The notes under the pieces: generated by a model
What the model was told of the DNA's origin: nothing
Database searches by the model: none
The model's input: only the letters and a program-made list of their open reading frames with translations
Origin: Gracilariopsis chorda
Taxonomy: Eukaryota > Rhodophyta > Florideophyceae > Gracilariales > Gracilariaceae
DNA: 64,000 bases
Assembly (NCBI GenBank): GCA_003194525.1
Contig: NBIV01000340.1
Location: 1 to 64,000 of the forward strand
Direction: 5' to 3'
Translations under genes and position numbers: made by a program
In this document: positions 11,691 to 21,063 of the stretch, in pieces
How the letters are laid out: each line of letters starts with the position of its first letter
Position numbering within the stretch: position 1 is the first letter of the stretch

Positions 11691-12421
11691 TGGAACCCTA
11701 CTAGGGAAAGCCCTCAAAGGGAAGACACCACTGTAACAGCGCCCGCACCCGTGGCTCGCCTGCTCAAATCAGGACTTCGCAGTAGCGATAACACGCAAGG
11801 CGTTGCTCCTCGCACTAGTGGCAAAGCGCGCCCGTTGATGGCCGACCCTTACTTAGGTTACCTCGACGAAGACGACATCCTCAATCGGGTGTACACCACG
11901 ATTTGGTGCTTGCAATCCCTGATCGATGGGAAGAACTAGGCTTTTGTGGAACTCTTGAAGAGGTAGAACGTTGAGATGTGCGTCGGTGTTCTCGGAATGC
12001 TAGATAAGGGTGCTAGATCGCAAGTTTGTTAGGCAATCACTCAAAAAAACTACGAAAACGCTAGATTCTGCTAGTTCGTGGTGGTTGGCAAGCAAAAAAA
12101 AAATTTTTCGGAAATCACTCTTTCATATTTTCTATTGTCATCCGTCCCTAGTACCGCACTTCGCTAGTTTCAAGTTTAGAGCAAGTTCTTTGCTCACTAA
12201 ACGCTAGTTAGAGGGCTCGAAATGGCGCTGGCCGCGTAGCGGCCAGCGGCCCCACCCCCATGCAACCCAAATTAACTTACATATTTCCATCTCGTGGATT
12301 TCAAACTTCAAATTGTCAAAGTTTGGAGCCCAACTGTTCTCTCAGCCTCACTGGGTGGCACCCACACTCTTGAACACCAAACATAAAACCTCCCTTACCA
12401 TCCTTACCATCCTTCTTCTCC
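11655..12421. other. Spacer with weak ORF and one strong hairpin
   Basis: An 94-codon plus-strand frame (11655-11939, containing DPYLGYLDEDDILNRVYTT) has no relative I recognise. It could be a fragment of an unrelated element abutting the relic gag, or chance. 11940-12220 is AT-rich with repeated CTAG motifs. 12226-12248 is a perfect 10-bp stem with loop GTA (CGCTGGCCGC/GCGGCCAGCG), and the stretch ahead of the next gene is CT-rich. Nothing else is apparent. Confidence 0.4.
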
Positions 12422-13180
12422 TTATCCTCTCATTCCACGCCTCCTCTTCAACCGACTCTCACCTTCTATTCCTTCGTCGTCCTTCTCCTCCAACCTCTTC
12501 CTTACAGCCCCTCGACCGGGAGTAACAGGAGTGCCTTCCCCGACAACAGCTCTCCCTTCCGCATCACACACCTTCTTCTGCATTTCCTCGATTAGATGCA
12601 CAGCCCTACCAACCAGTAAAAGTTGCTTCTCCAACACCAAAACCCGTCTACGCATCTCCTCGTTCTCCTTCCACAGTCTCCTCAGCTCCTCACCCACACA
12701 CGCCACAACCCCATCTACATGCATTTCCGCCCACACCCCAGCCTCCCTTGCCCTCCTACGCAGCTCAGCCACAGCACCCATAGGCACCCCTTCCTCTGAA
12801 GAACTCAGCACCATCCCCCCCATCTCCACCACAACCTCCTCGATACACTCATCCAAACGCTCCTTAAGCCCTCCGCCCACGCTCCTCACCAGTTTCTTCA
12901 CATCGCGGTAAAACCGACTCATTCGCCCCGCCCCACCTCCTCCTCCTCCCCGTCCTCCTCGACTTCCCTCGCCCTCACTTCCCTCCCCCCCATCCCCTCC
13001 CATCATCGTCCCAACCCCAAGCTCCCCGAACCCAACAACGTTCCTTCCCTTGCCCTCTTCACCATCACCCTTCCCTTCCTCCTCCTTCTTCGTCCTTGGA
13101 GGCGTCTCGGGGACCTCCCTCTTCTCCGCTTTATCCAACAACGCCAGTAGCTCCTCATCATTCACGTCTTCGCTAGACAT
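12422..13180 (-). CDS. Hypothetical protein with coiled coil
   Basis: About 252 aa from the ATG at 13180 (MSSEDVNDEELLALLDK). In-frame codons upstream lack another ATG. The N-terminal third is acidic/Lys-rich and followed by a Gly/Ser/Arg low-complexity stretch. After this come a helical block (RFYRDVKKLVRSVGGGLKERLDE) described here only in outline, and a coiled coil (EELRRLWKENEEMRRRVLVL). The C-terminus is basic (SRLKRRRGMRG) and resembles a nuclear localisation signal. The helical architecture suggests a nuclear scaffold or kinetochore-type protein, but no family is recognised. The gene lies 240 bp downstream of, and on the same strand as, the next membrane-protein gene. Confidence 0.6.
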   Translation of the reverse strand: MSSEDVNDEELLALLDKAEKREVPETPPRTKKEEEGKGDGEEGKGRNVVGFGELGVGTMMGGDGGEGSEGEGSRGGRGGGGGGAGRMSRFYRDVKKLVRSVGGGLKERLDECIEEVVVEMGGMVLSSSEEGVPMGAVAELRRRAREAGVWAEMHVDGVVACVGEELRRLWKENEEMRRRVLVLEKQLLLVGRAVHLIEEMQKKVCDAEGRAVVGEGTPVTPGRGAVRKRLEEKDDEGIEGESRLKRRRGMRG

Positions 13181-13422
13181 GGCTACTACACGCCCCACCA
13201 CAACGGCGCTCCCGTTCCTAACCCAACCACCAAGCGAGCACTCCCCAGGTACTTATCCAACCGCATTTTTTCACTCGCCCGTTTTCGCGCCATTTCCCAC
13301 CGAGTCGTGTCCCACCAATAATCTGAAACGAAAAATTTAGAACGACATTAGTTTAACACTTCCTTCAGTTTACAACTCTATCACACTAACTTAGGTATGT
13401 ACAGGTAGAACTACGAACGTGT

Positions 13423-14619
13423 CTAAAGAAATGGTTCAAAACGAGAACCAACAGCCCTACAGTGCTCTCCTAGATTCGCGACATACCTTCGAAAATGGTA
13501 CTCCAAGTCCATATCCACAGCCATACCCAAAAGAAGCAGCACGAAAAAGATAGTATTCTCCACTACAGGCGCGAGTCCCCTTACCTTGTGCAAAGAAGTA
13601 TCGCTCAGGAACGTGAAAATCAAGTAGGTAAACACAACAGGGAACACCCTTCCGATATAGAGCCTCATAGTAGCCACACCATCTCTAAACCCAAGCACCT
13701 TATTCAAACCACCGTATACGGTCCTGCACACATCCAAAATCAGCCCAACACTACCTCTCTGCACATATGGGAGCTCTCTTTCATTGTTAATGCTGTCCCT
13801 AGTCACAAAAAACATCGTTAGCCGTTCAACCACATACGACATACCCCCAAACATGAAACCACCAGTGAAAAATGCAAGAGCACCAGTCCTAAGTTCCATT
13901 CCAATCGAAATTGGCGCTTCCAAGAAGTGATAGCCAACAAAAATACAAACATTCAACGGCAAAAGACCTGCCATCGTGAATCCAAGTAGTCTGTTTCGAA
14001 TCACAGAAATCCGTGCCATTCGCTGGCTGTCCCGCAAAGGTACGTATGCCAATGAACCAAAATGCCTTCTATGCAATGCAAACACCATATCGAAGATAAA
14101 CAAATGCAAAACAGTCTCCAGAATTACCACAATCAACATCTTCGGAGACATTCGAACATCCCCTACCACATAATGCATCAAAAGCGGTTTCAATACCCCA
14201 TAAAGAGCACCAATGGCTAATGAAAACAGAAACGCATATGCGCACCAAGCCCTGAAACTGAACATATGACGAGGGCTTCTAGAAAGGTTTGGCGCATTCT
14301 CCAGATATTGTATCAAATGAGTACTCCCGTACAGCACGTGCAAAAAATTTGAATTCGTTAAGATATAATTATGTGTCGGTACTTCGTCTAGAACCTCGTA
14401 TATCTCCGTCACATCCTCCAAAACACCCGCGGTGAGCAACCTTGACGCCCCTCGCACAACACCCTTCTCCGTATCCGTACTATACCGAATTTCAAGTACT
14501 TCGTCAAACCGAATCACCGTCTCATTCGGAAAGATATTCAGATACGCACGAGTCCTCCGGTCACTCTCGGAAGACTGCAAATAGTAGTCGTGGTGCTTGT
14601 GGATGTTCTCGAATGCCAT
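13423..14619 (-). CDS. Multi-pass membrane protein of unknown function
   Basis: About 398 aa from the first ATG at 14619 (MAFENIHKHHDYYLQ). The N-terminal ~130 residues are soluble and contain LNIFPNETVIRFDEVLEI. Six hydrophobic segments follow: AYAFLFSLAIGALYGVL, MLIVVILETVLHLFIF, LLGFTMAGLLPLNVCIFVGY, ALAFFTGGFMFGGMSYVV, VFPVVFTYLIFTFL and NTIFFVLLLLGMAVDM. The tail is short and cytosol-like. No conserved catalytic motif or transporter signature is recognised. The frame is uninterrupted and codon use resembles the other host genes, so it looks functional. A red-algal lineage-specific family is the likeliest explanation. Confidence 0.7.
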   Translation of the reverse strand: MAFENIHKHHDYYLQSSESDRRTRAYLNIFPNETVIRFDEVLEIRYSTDTEKGVVRGASRLLTAGVLEDVTEIYEVLDEVPTHNYILTNSNFLHVLYGSTHLIQYLENAPNLSRSPRHMFSFRAWCAYAFLFSLAIGALYGVLKPLLMHYVVGDVRMSPKMLIVVILETVLHLFIFDMVFALHRRHFGSLAYVPLRDSQRMARISVIRNRLLGFTMAGLLPLNVCIFVGYHFLEAPISIGMELRTGALAFFTGGFMFGGMSYVVERLTMFFVTRDSINNERELPYVQRGSVGLILDVCRTVYGGLNKVLGFRDGVATMRLYIGRVFPVVFTYLIFTFLSDTSLHKVRGLAPVVENTIFFVLLLLGMAVDMDLEYHFRRYVANLGEHCRAVGSRFEPFL

Positions 14620-15180
14620 GTTTGAATGTCGATCACGATTGTACCTCCTCCCCACTTGAACCAACCTCTTCCTCGCTTATATGCACAACGTACCATCCTC
14701 CGACTTGCTAAACCCTCCCAATTCCAAACACGCGAAGCAGTGTTTTGAACCAGTACACGATAATGCATTCAGTGTCTACACTCCTTTTCATAAATCAAGC
14801 ACTGCTTGCACCCCACACCGCATTCTGATATGAAAGGAACCACTACCTTCACTATGGACACATTTGGGAACCGCAGTCTTTCCCTGTAGCAATGTCGTGC
14901 TTCACATCCCTACAATCTCCTTTAATTCTCATAAATAATTACATATTCACTTTCATTTACATTCATATCTCATATGATTTGTCCACTATACCTTTCTTTA
15001 TTCTCCCCACCGATATACCCGCCCACCAAGTTTCTTCTTATACCTGTACCTCTCTTAATAAAATATAACAGAGCTTCATCTTTCCAGACATCATCCCTTC
15101 ACTATTAAACATCATCCAACACAAATGGCGTCATCTTTTCCACTCCCATCACCCTGTCCCTCTATTTACATCTATTCAAC
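14620..15180. other. Intergenic region between divergent genes
   Basis: About 560 bp between a minus-strand and a plus-strand gene. AT-rich in 14920-15130 with several TATAAA/ATATAA-like strings (for example near 15057), so it may hold both promoters. No coding signal is seen. Confidence 0.4.
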
Positions 15181-15501
15181 ATGTCAGAAAGTCGCTTCCC
15201 TCCTCATCCTTATGTCGCAACAACACATCGGGAGGAGGTACCCGTCGTGATGAGAGAACTTTTGCGCCTTGTAGCTCTTCATACACGAATTCATCATAAT
15301 ACTCTCACCAATGAGCACTCCATGGAAGCACTACTCAAGTACGGAAAATCCCTCACATCCCTCAAGGCCTCCTTCTCTGAGTTTCACGTTCGAAACGGTT
15401 TCTTCTACGAAATCTCAAGAAAATTGAAGGAAGCTGGAGCTAAGGACCCAGCCCCCCTCCATACAAGGCTCGTAGACGTTATCCAGTTCCATATTGTATG
15501 A
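15181..15501 (+). CDS. Small hypothetical protein (106 aa)
   Basis: Starts with ATG at 15181 (MSESRFPPHPYVATTHREEV) and ends with TGA. It is mostly helical, with a leucine-rich first helix (VMRELLRLVALHTRIH), a second (SMEALLKYGKSLTSLKASF) and a C-terminal VDVIQFHIV. No membrane segment or signal peptide is seen. The size and all-helical pattern would suit a small complex subunit, but no family is recognised. An upstream AT-rich region and clean ends favour a real gene. It converges with the following minus-strand gene, about 130 bp apart. Confidence 0.55.
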   Translation: MSESRFPPHPYVATTHREEVPVVMRELLRLVALHTRIHHNTLTNEHSMEALLKYGKSLTSLKASFSEFHVRNGFFYEISRKLKEAGAKDPAPLHTRLVDVIQFHIV

Positions 15502-15634
15502 TAGTACTCAATAGAAGACCCATCATGAGTATGATACTTGCTCACATCCATTTCAAAAGAAACGAATAAACACATTGCACTAATTTAAGTCAAGTTTTAC
15601 AAACGTTTATCACCATATATACTACTTATCATCA

Positions 15635-16719
15635 TTAATCACTTTCATCGTCCTCTCCTATCAGACCCTGCAATCCTTTAGGGACCATCTCTCCCTCCTC
15701 ATCATCCTGTTCATAATCCCCATCAGTATTCATCTCCACGGGCTTCCATACGTAATCCTCCTCCTCATCGTCTGACTGATTGTTCCCCTCCACATCGTCC
15801 ATATCAACGTCTCCATCATCAGAACTACCACCTCCCGCCTCCATCTCTTCATCTTCCTCTTCCTCCTCAAATCGAGGTGTAAATCCGACCTGTCTATGTA
15901 CAGCATCCGGGAGATTGTATCCGTCAGGCACAAGATACATATGGTAGCGGAAGCAATACCCTTTCACAATCGCATCATCATACCCAGCTCCAGCGTGGAA
16001 TACATCCCCTCTTCCAATAAACACAGAAAACGGCGGAATCCTCACCTTTCGCACCACCATAGAACCAGAAAGCCGTTTCACGTTCTCCCGAGTCATAGTC
16101 AGGTTATGAGACCTCTCGCATACCCAAATCATGAACGCATCTGGCCCAGATGCCATTACGAAATAGCCCGGGTTTGCTTCCTTCTTCCTATCCGCCTCCG
16201 ACAGATTCCTAAAATCAGTGTGCAACACTCGCCTAGGGCAATCCTCTCCAGTACACAATACACGACCACCAGTTTCAGGGGCATACATCGCTCCAACTTC
16301 TGAGTTTCGCTCAGTCAACCAAAGTGCTGCCGCAATCTGACCAATTCTTGCATCCAACAACGCCCTCTTCCGCACAAGCACTGCAGCGTTTTTGAGCGCC
16401 TCAATTCTATCCACAATCCCCCTCTTCGTTGTTATAAAACGTCCCACTGCCTTTAGGAGGTTCAAAGGTTCAACGGATGGCGATGCAGAGATCGGCAGAG
16501 TCCTGTTCCAGGCCCAGATCCACCCGCTACGTCCATACCCCGCAATTGTGCTTTGCCAACCTTCACCTTTTCATCGCTATTACCGATTCGCACAAACAAA
16601 TTGACAGACGCCCCACCATGGAGCTCTCTGTTTGCATCGCGTTGAGCGGGCGGAGGCGTGGAAAGGTTGGAAGCTCTGGAGCTGCCCATGCTTTTCGCTT
16701 TTCCTCGCGTAGTCGGCAT
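15635..16719 (-). CDS. Fe(II)/2-oxoglutarate oxygenase-like protein, frame interrupted
   Basis: The main frame (16465-15635, 276 codons) has no ATG. Its N-terminal part is probably the overlapping upstream frame beginning at ATG 16719 (MPTTRGKAKSMGSSRASN), which ends just past 16462. A short intron or a single frameshift must join them. The core carries the dioxygenase facial triad: His and Asp in VLHTDF (H82, D84 of the 276-codon frame), a distal His in GRGDVFHAGAGY (H157) and the 2OG-binding-type Arg in FRYHMYL (R173). After residue ~195 the tail is very acidic (Glu/Asp runs). The fold assignment rests on the triad and the frGDvfHaGa pattern; the substrate is unknown. Confidence 0.55.
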
Positions 16720-17024
16720 TTCTATGTCAGGCCTTCGCAGCGAAGCGGATTTCCTGGGACAATGCTTCTTCGTCTTCGTAGAACTCTTATTCCGGCCGAG
16801 AACCACGCTGCAATCTTGAAGCGTTCGCGTGATCAAGTTGTCGTGGCACCCAGTCGCGTAAGATGCTCTCGTGATCACGTCTGCTCGGTTCAGGCGACGT
16901 GAGCATCTATACTTTTGAAATACATGGTATTGAAGACGTTTCCTGACAACCATTAAGTTCATTTAGGCGGCGCTGCAATGCACCTGTAATGATTTTGCAT
17001 TGGTATTCGAAGTTTGTTTTTGGG

Positions 17025-17110
17025 GGTGGAGGTCCGTGGACCGGAGTGTCGTGGCGCTTCATCAGGCGCCTGATGAAGCGCCACGACACTCCGGTCCACG
17101 GACCTCCACC
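17025..17110. repeat. 86-bp perfect palindrome, no spacer
   Basis: Arms 17025-17067 and 17068-17110 are exact reverse complements (43 bp each) with the centre in GGCGCC. The bases beyond both ends do not match, so the palindrome is bounded. It lies between the oxygenase-like gene and the end of the Plavaka-like transposase. Confidence 0.97.
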
Positions 17111-17150
17111 ACGTGGCGGCCAGCAGTTCCGAAAATCAAAAAATTAGTTT

Positions 17151-17238
17151 AAAATTAGTGTCTGGAATGAACGGACATCTGCGGTACGACCTAGTAGGTC
17201 ATGGGCGGAAGATGCATGGTTCATTTTACACTAATTTT
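17151..17238. repeat. Short inverted repeat pair (AAAATTAGTG)
   Basis: AAAATTAGTG at 17151-17160 is inverted at 17229-17238 (CACTAATTTT), with looser similarity on the inner side (GGAATGAA against AAAATGAA). The right arm supplies the last codons and the stop of the adjacent transposase frame. This could be a miniature element or the transposon's own end, with the C-terminal part lost. Confidence 0.4.
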
Positions 17239-19376
17239 TTGAGGGTACCGAGGTGCGAAGAGTGGTAGGGTCCGAGGACGGTGGTGGCTGTGAGTTTGAA
17301 GGATCTGATCTGTCGTTCGAGTGATTTGAGAGAGTCTTCGGTCCATTCGGAAGTGGAGTTGTATCGCATGGCGTAGAGAACGAGATCTGTGTACTTGGTG
17401 AAGACGGAAGTGATTGGGGAGGAGTCGATTTCGTTGCAGCATCTGTCGAAGAATGCTCCGATGAAGGGGAATACCATGTCGAGTGCGCGGTAATCTTTTG
17501 CTTCGAGCATTCCACGGAGTCCTTCTGTGGTGAAGAAGCCGTTAAGAGCTTGAGCGTTGTCGGAGGTGGAGAAGTCTATGTGGAGTCCAGTTGCAGGGGA
17601 ATCTTTTTCGATGGCCGCAAGAATGGAGTTGGAGTGTTTGAGGATGGAGGTGCGGATGGATTGGAAGGATCTCTTGGATTTGCTGGGACCGACAATGGAG
17701 AAGAGAGAATCGGATCGGAGACGTTCGATTGCGGTGGCTTTGATGAGTTTAGAGACGCCGAGGTGGAAGTTATGCAGTGGCTCGAAGGCGAAGATGTTGT
17801 AAGAAGAGAGAAGCGGAGTGATGTTGAAGATGGGGTATGATTCGAAGAGAGAAGTGTACTTTGCGAGGGAGAGAGAATGAAGTGCTGTTGCTGCCTCTTC
17901 TTTTTTGGTGCGTGCCACTTTTGGTTTCCGGGCGAGTTGCGCTTCCTCGGATTCGCGGAGAAGGCAGGTGTGCTGTCTGCGATTGGTTCGAGTTTGGAGT
18001 TGTGTGCGGAAGGGGATGGGATCTGTATTGAGGAAGAGGTGTTCCCGAGGGACGGTGCATCTCGGGCAAGGGTGCTGCGGCCGTGTTCCGTGGGAGATGG
18101 CGAGGATGTCCTTTGCTTCGGGGATGTCTGCGCAATAGCTGGCGAGGATGGGGTGGCAGTGGCGGAGGACACCGTGAGCGTCACGGAAGGAGAATCCTGG
18201 GAGCGCAGAGGTGAGGAGTGGGTTGAGGATGGTAGAGATGGCGCGCTGAATGAGGTTCATTTTGGTCTCGCGTGGGATGTTGGAGGATGATTTCGGGACG
18301 TAGTCGCCGCCGTCGTCGAAGGCGGTAAACGGGGAGAAGGAGGTTGGAAGGTATCCGAGGAGTGTGAGATTTTCGGATATACACTTTCGGCGGAGGGCAT
18401 CGGAGAAGTTGAGAAACGTGACGTGGAGGGGGTAGGAATTGACGGAGGAGCTTTTCAGGGAGGTTGCGGACTTGTCCGAGTAGAGCTGGACGAGGCCGAT
18501 GAATGATTCGATACCGGTTTCCTGGGGGGTGTGCCAGACGATGTCATCGACGGGGGACTGCATAATTTCCTGTTTGATGGCTGGGACGACTTTCTTTCCG
18601 AGGGCTGCAGCCATGGGATGTGCGAAAGCCGGGTGACCAGAAGACGAAGAAGATGAGGAAGATTGAGATACCGGCTGGAAGAAGGTGTTGTTGAGGTGTG
18701 CGAGTGCGAGTTGTTGCTTGAGGACGTCGATGGCACGTTTCTGGAAGAGGGTTGCGGAGAAGGTGTTGCGCTTGTCTGTGATGGTGGAAGGGATGAAGCC
18801 GTTGGAGCTGATGCGTTGCTTGAAGAGGTCCTCTTGCAGTGCGAGGCACTGCCTGGCGGAGGAGATGGAGGTCTGGAAGGAGGACTTGGAGAAGTCTGGA
18901 TGGTTGAGGATGGAGATGAGCTCGTCTGCTTTGCGGGTGCTGACGGAGGATGCGATGGAGGAGATGTAGAGGACGAGTTGTTCGAGATGAGGGTTGTCGG
19001 CGAGAGGGGAAGGGGAACGAGAAGGGGGCGGGAGAAGGGGGTTTGAGGAGGAGACGGAGCCGATGGCGTGACTTGCGATATGGTAAGCGTCTTGGGTTTG
19101 AAGAGAGAGGGAAGCCTGTTGAAGTTCATATGGATCATCATCGGCGAGGGGGACGTTGTCGGAAGGACGGTGAGAGGGAAGGGGAGGAGAATTGATGGAG
19201 AGGTTGGGAACGGATTTTCGCTTCTTGGTCCTGGGAGGGAACTGAACTGGAGCGGTGGCTGTGGAGGAGGAACGCTTGTTGGCGGTGAGGCGATGGGGGC
19301 ACCTGCGTTGGTGACTCTGAAGAGAGTATGTGGTGCGGCCGTGGAAGGAGCAGCGAGGGTAGCAACAGGGGAACAT
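17226..19376 (-). CDS. Plavaka-like (CACTA-type) transposase, C-terminus truncated
   Basis: The frame is open from 19583. The likeliest start is the ATG at 19376, immediately before a zinc-finger-like motif (CCYPRCSF...LQSHQRRC); this gives about 716 aa. A Ser/Pro-rich linker follows. The conserved core shows WHTPQETGIESFIGLVQLYSD, NSYPLHVTFLNFSDALRRK, TLLGYLPTSF and CADIPEAKDILAISHG with a CPRCTVP cysteine pair, the layout of fungal and algal Plavaka/KDZ-like transposases. The last residues (KKLV) are encoded by an AT-rich inverted repeat, so the normal C-terminal half appears lost. The 2.3-kb open frame suggests recent activity. Nearby palindromic DNA may mark a rearranged element end. Confidence 0.7.
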   Translation of the reverse strand: MFPCCYPRCSFHGRTTYSLQSHQRRCPHRLTANKRSSSTATAPVQFPPRTKKRKSVPNLSINSPPLPSHRPSDNVPLADDDPYELQQASLSLQTQDAYHIASHAIGSVSSSNPLLPPPSRSPSPLADNPHLEQLVLYISSIASSVSTRKADELISILNHPDFSKSSFQTSISSARQCLALQEDLFKQRISSNGFIPSTITDKRNTFSATLFQKRAIDVLKQQLALAHLNNTFFQPVSQSSSSSSSSGHPAFAHPMAAALGKKVVPAIKQEIMQSPVDDIVWHTPQETGIESFIGLVQLYSDKSATSLKSSSVNSYPLHVTFLNFSDALRRKCISENLTLLGYLPTSFSPFTAFDDGGDYVPKSSSNIPRETKMNLIQRAISTILNPLLTSALPGFSFRDAHGVLRHCHPILASYCADIPEAKDILAISHGTRPQHPCPRCTVPREHLFLNTDPIPFRTQLQTRTNRRQHTCLLRESEEAQLARKPKVARTKKEEAATALHSLSLAKYTSLFESYPIFNITPLLSSYNIFAFEPLHNFHLGVSKLIKATAIERLRSDSLFSIVGPSKSKRSFQSIRTSILKHSNSILAAIEKDSPATGLHIDFSTSDNAQALNGFFTTEGLRGMLEAKDYRALDMVFPFIGAFFDRCCNEIDSSPITSVFTKYTDLVLYAMRYNSTSEWTEDSLKSLERQIRSFKLTATTVLGPYHSSHLGTLKKLV

Positions 19377-19583
19377 GGTGCGGGAAGGAGAGTTGAAGCA
19401 TTGGAAGGAGAAAGGGGAGCAAAGGGGTTGTTGGAGAGCGAAATGCGGGAGCGTAATTATTATGGCGCACGGGGATGAAGTGGAGCAGGTGATGCCGAGC
19501 GTTTTGCGCTGGCTCGTGGACTGGTGCATGCTATGCAAGGCCGCAGACACTGACAACGAGTGAAGGATAGCGAGGGCTATCAT

Positions 19584-20300
19584 TTTTTGTAAACTCTAAT
19601 GTATTTCCTATATATGTATTTATCTGAGCATCCTATCCTTCTATTTGAAGGGGCAGTTCCGGTGGTCCGGTCAGATTTTCAATCTCACGTTCACATGTGA
19701 AGGTATGTAGTAGTGGAGTCTGGACTCCACTTCGCGGAGTCCGGACTCGGTTTTTGGTCCGAAATAACTTGGAAATGTGAAGTGCTTTACTAGTTTATAC
19801 TTTCAAAAAACTAGCAGTGTTGAATGTGTGAAAATATTTTGATGGAAATTGATTCATTCAAAAGTGGGTTTTAAGAGTCGATATCCGTCCATTTCAATTC
19901 TTTCCCTTTTGATTGTCAAACTAGCATTCCGAAAACACCGACGTGCCCCACGGCGTGTGGGACGTTCACGTGCAACGTGCGTCACACGGCACACAGCAGG
20001 TATACGCACTTGATCGTAACACTTTTACTGCGTCGCGGGGCACTGAGGTGCAGAAGTAACGGACACCGTACCCGTGTACACAACAACCCGTGGCACCCAT
20101 CGGCAAGGGTTTACCTAAAATGGCACCGACACTTTTTGGACGGCGGGCAGTGACGTTCATCCAATCAAGAGCCAGTGTGCAAGCACCGTAGCCAGTCGAT
20201 CCGCCTCCATGTGTAGGGAGTGCGGCACACTAGTATCTTCGTCAAACGGTAATCCCGAACCTGTGAGGGGCTAACCTAATCTCGGACGCTACTGTTCGCC
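19584..20300. other. Non-coding stretch with small hairpins
   Basis: No gene recognised. GTGGAGTC-TG-GACTCCAC at 19713-19730 is an 8-bp stem followed within 20 bp by the palindrome GAGTCCGGACTC. 19930-20160 has runs of CACGTGC/GCACGT-like words and a 64-codon minus frame with no relatives I know. It is possibly LTR-derived. Confidence 0.35.
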
Positions 20301-20845
20301 GTTTAACGACTCTTAAAAGTTCATCTGAATGCGTATTACTCTGGAACGCGATTTCTATCTGGAAACACTTTCGGATTTGCACTATGAGAGGTATAACGGA
20401 AATTACCGTTCAGCCGACTTGACGGGCCAACGGAAAGTAAATTCCAAGTCTCTGGTCCTCGCGAACCAGAATAACCTCGTCCAGGGTTGGAAATGGCACC
20501 CCTGAAGGGTTCGCTCTTACAGGAATCTGTCATGGGAGACGTAGAATCGGACACTTATTCCCGAGAATTTGTCATCGAGCACATTGTGCGTCACAAATAT
20601 GACCCAAAAGGGTTGGTTTATTACCAAATCCGTTGGTATGTATACCCTCGAGAAGAAACCACGATGGAACCCATCGAACACCTACCTAGGTCTGAAGTCC
20701 TGCAATATCACCAAAGGACTTGAACATCCATACCAGCAACGGCGGATACAGCCCAAGTAGGGTAAAACTGTACACGGTCCCTGAAGGGTATGAAGTGACC
20801 GCGAAGCGGAAACGCTCGAAGAAGAGAAGAAGAAGATCCTAACGG
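20301..20845 (+). pseudogene. Chromodomain-type retrotransposon fragment
   Basis: The plus frame 20487-20723 encodes EFVIEHIVRHKYDPKGLVYYQ followed by IRWYVYPREETTMEPIEHL. This is the chromodomain pattern (aromatic cage positions, W, TxEP, NL-type end) found at the C-terminus of chromovirus integrases. A basic run (KRKRSKKRRRRS) in another frame and a purine-rich tract GAAGAAGAGAAGAAGAAGAT near 20818-20840 follow, as expected just upstream of a 3' LTR. No integrase core is preserved upstream. It is opposite in strand to the gag relic that follows. Confidence 0.6.
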
Positions 20846-21063
20846 ATGGAACAAGAAGTTGATGAACTGTAGCAAATAGAATACTACCGAATGAACAGTT
20901 ATACCGGATTAACGATTTAAAGAACAGAAGTCATGATGATGAAGAACACTCTGAAGTGAAGAATGAAGAAGAAGCCTGAAGAAAGAAGTACTAGTTTGGT
21001 TTAAACCAGAAAATATCGCAACATCTAGCACCGATACGTGAAGGTCAGAACACTGAATACAAG

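Noticed and set aside
12531-13340. Plus-strand Ser/Thr/Pro-rich frames as a gene
   Set aside because: Antisense to the coiled-coil protein gene; low-complexity composition explains the absence of stops.
17550-19200. Several plus-strand frames of 80-140 codons rich in Gly/Val/Glu
   Set aside because: Antisense to the Plavaka-like transposase, whose Ser/Pro-rich coding strand leaves the complement with few stops.
20487-20723. Host chromodomain protein (HP1-like)
   Set aside because: No second domain or gene structure, and a purine tract and basic tail follow as in a retrotransposon integrase end.
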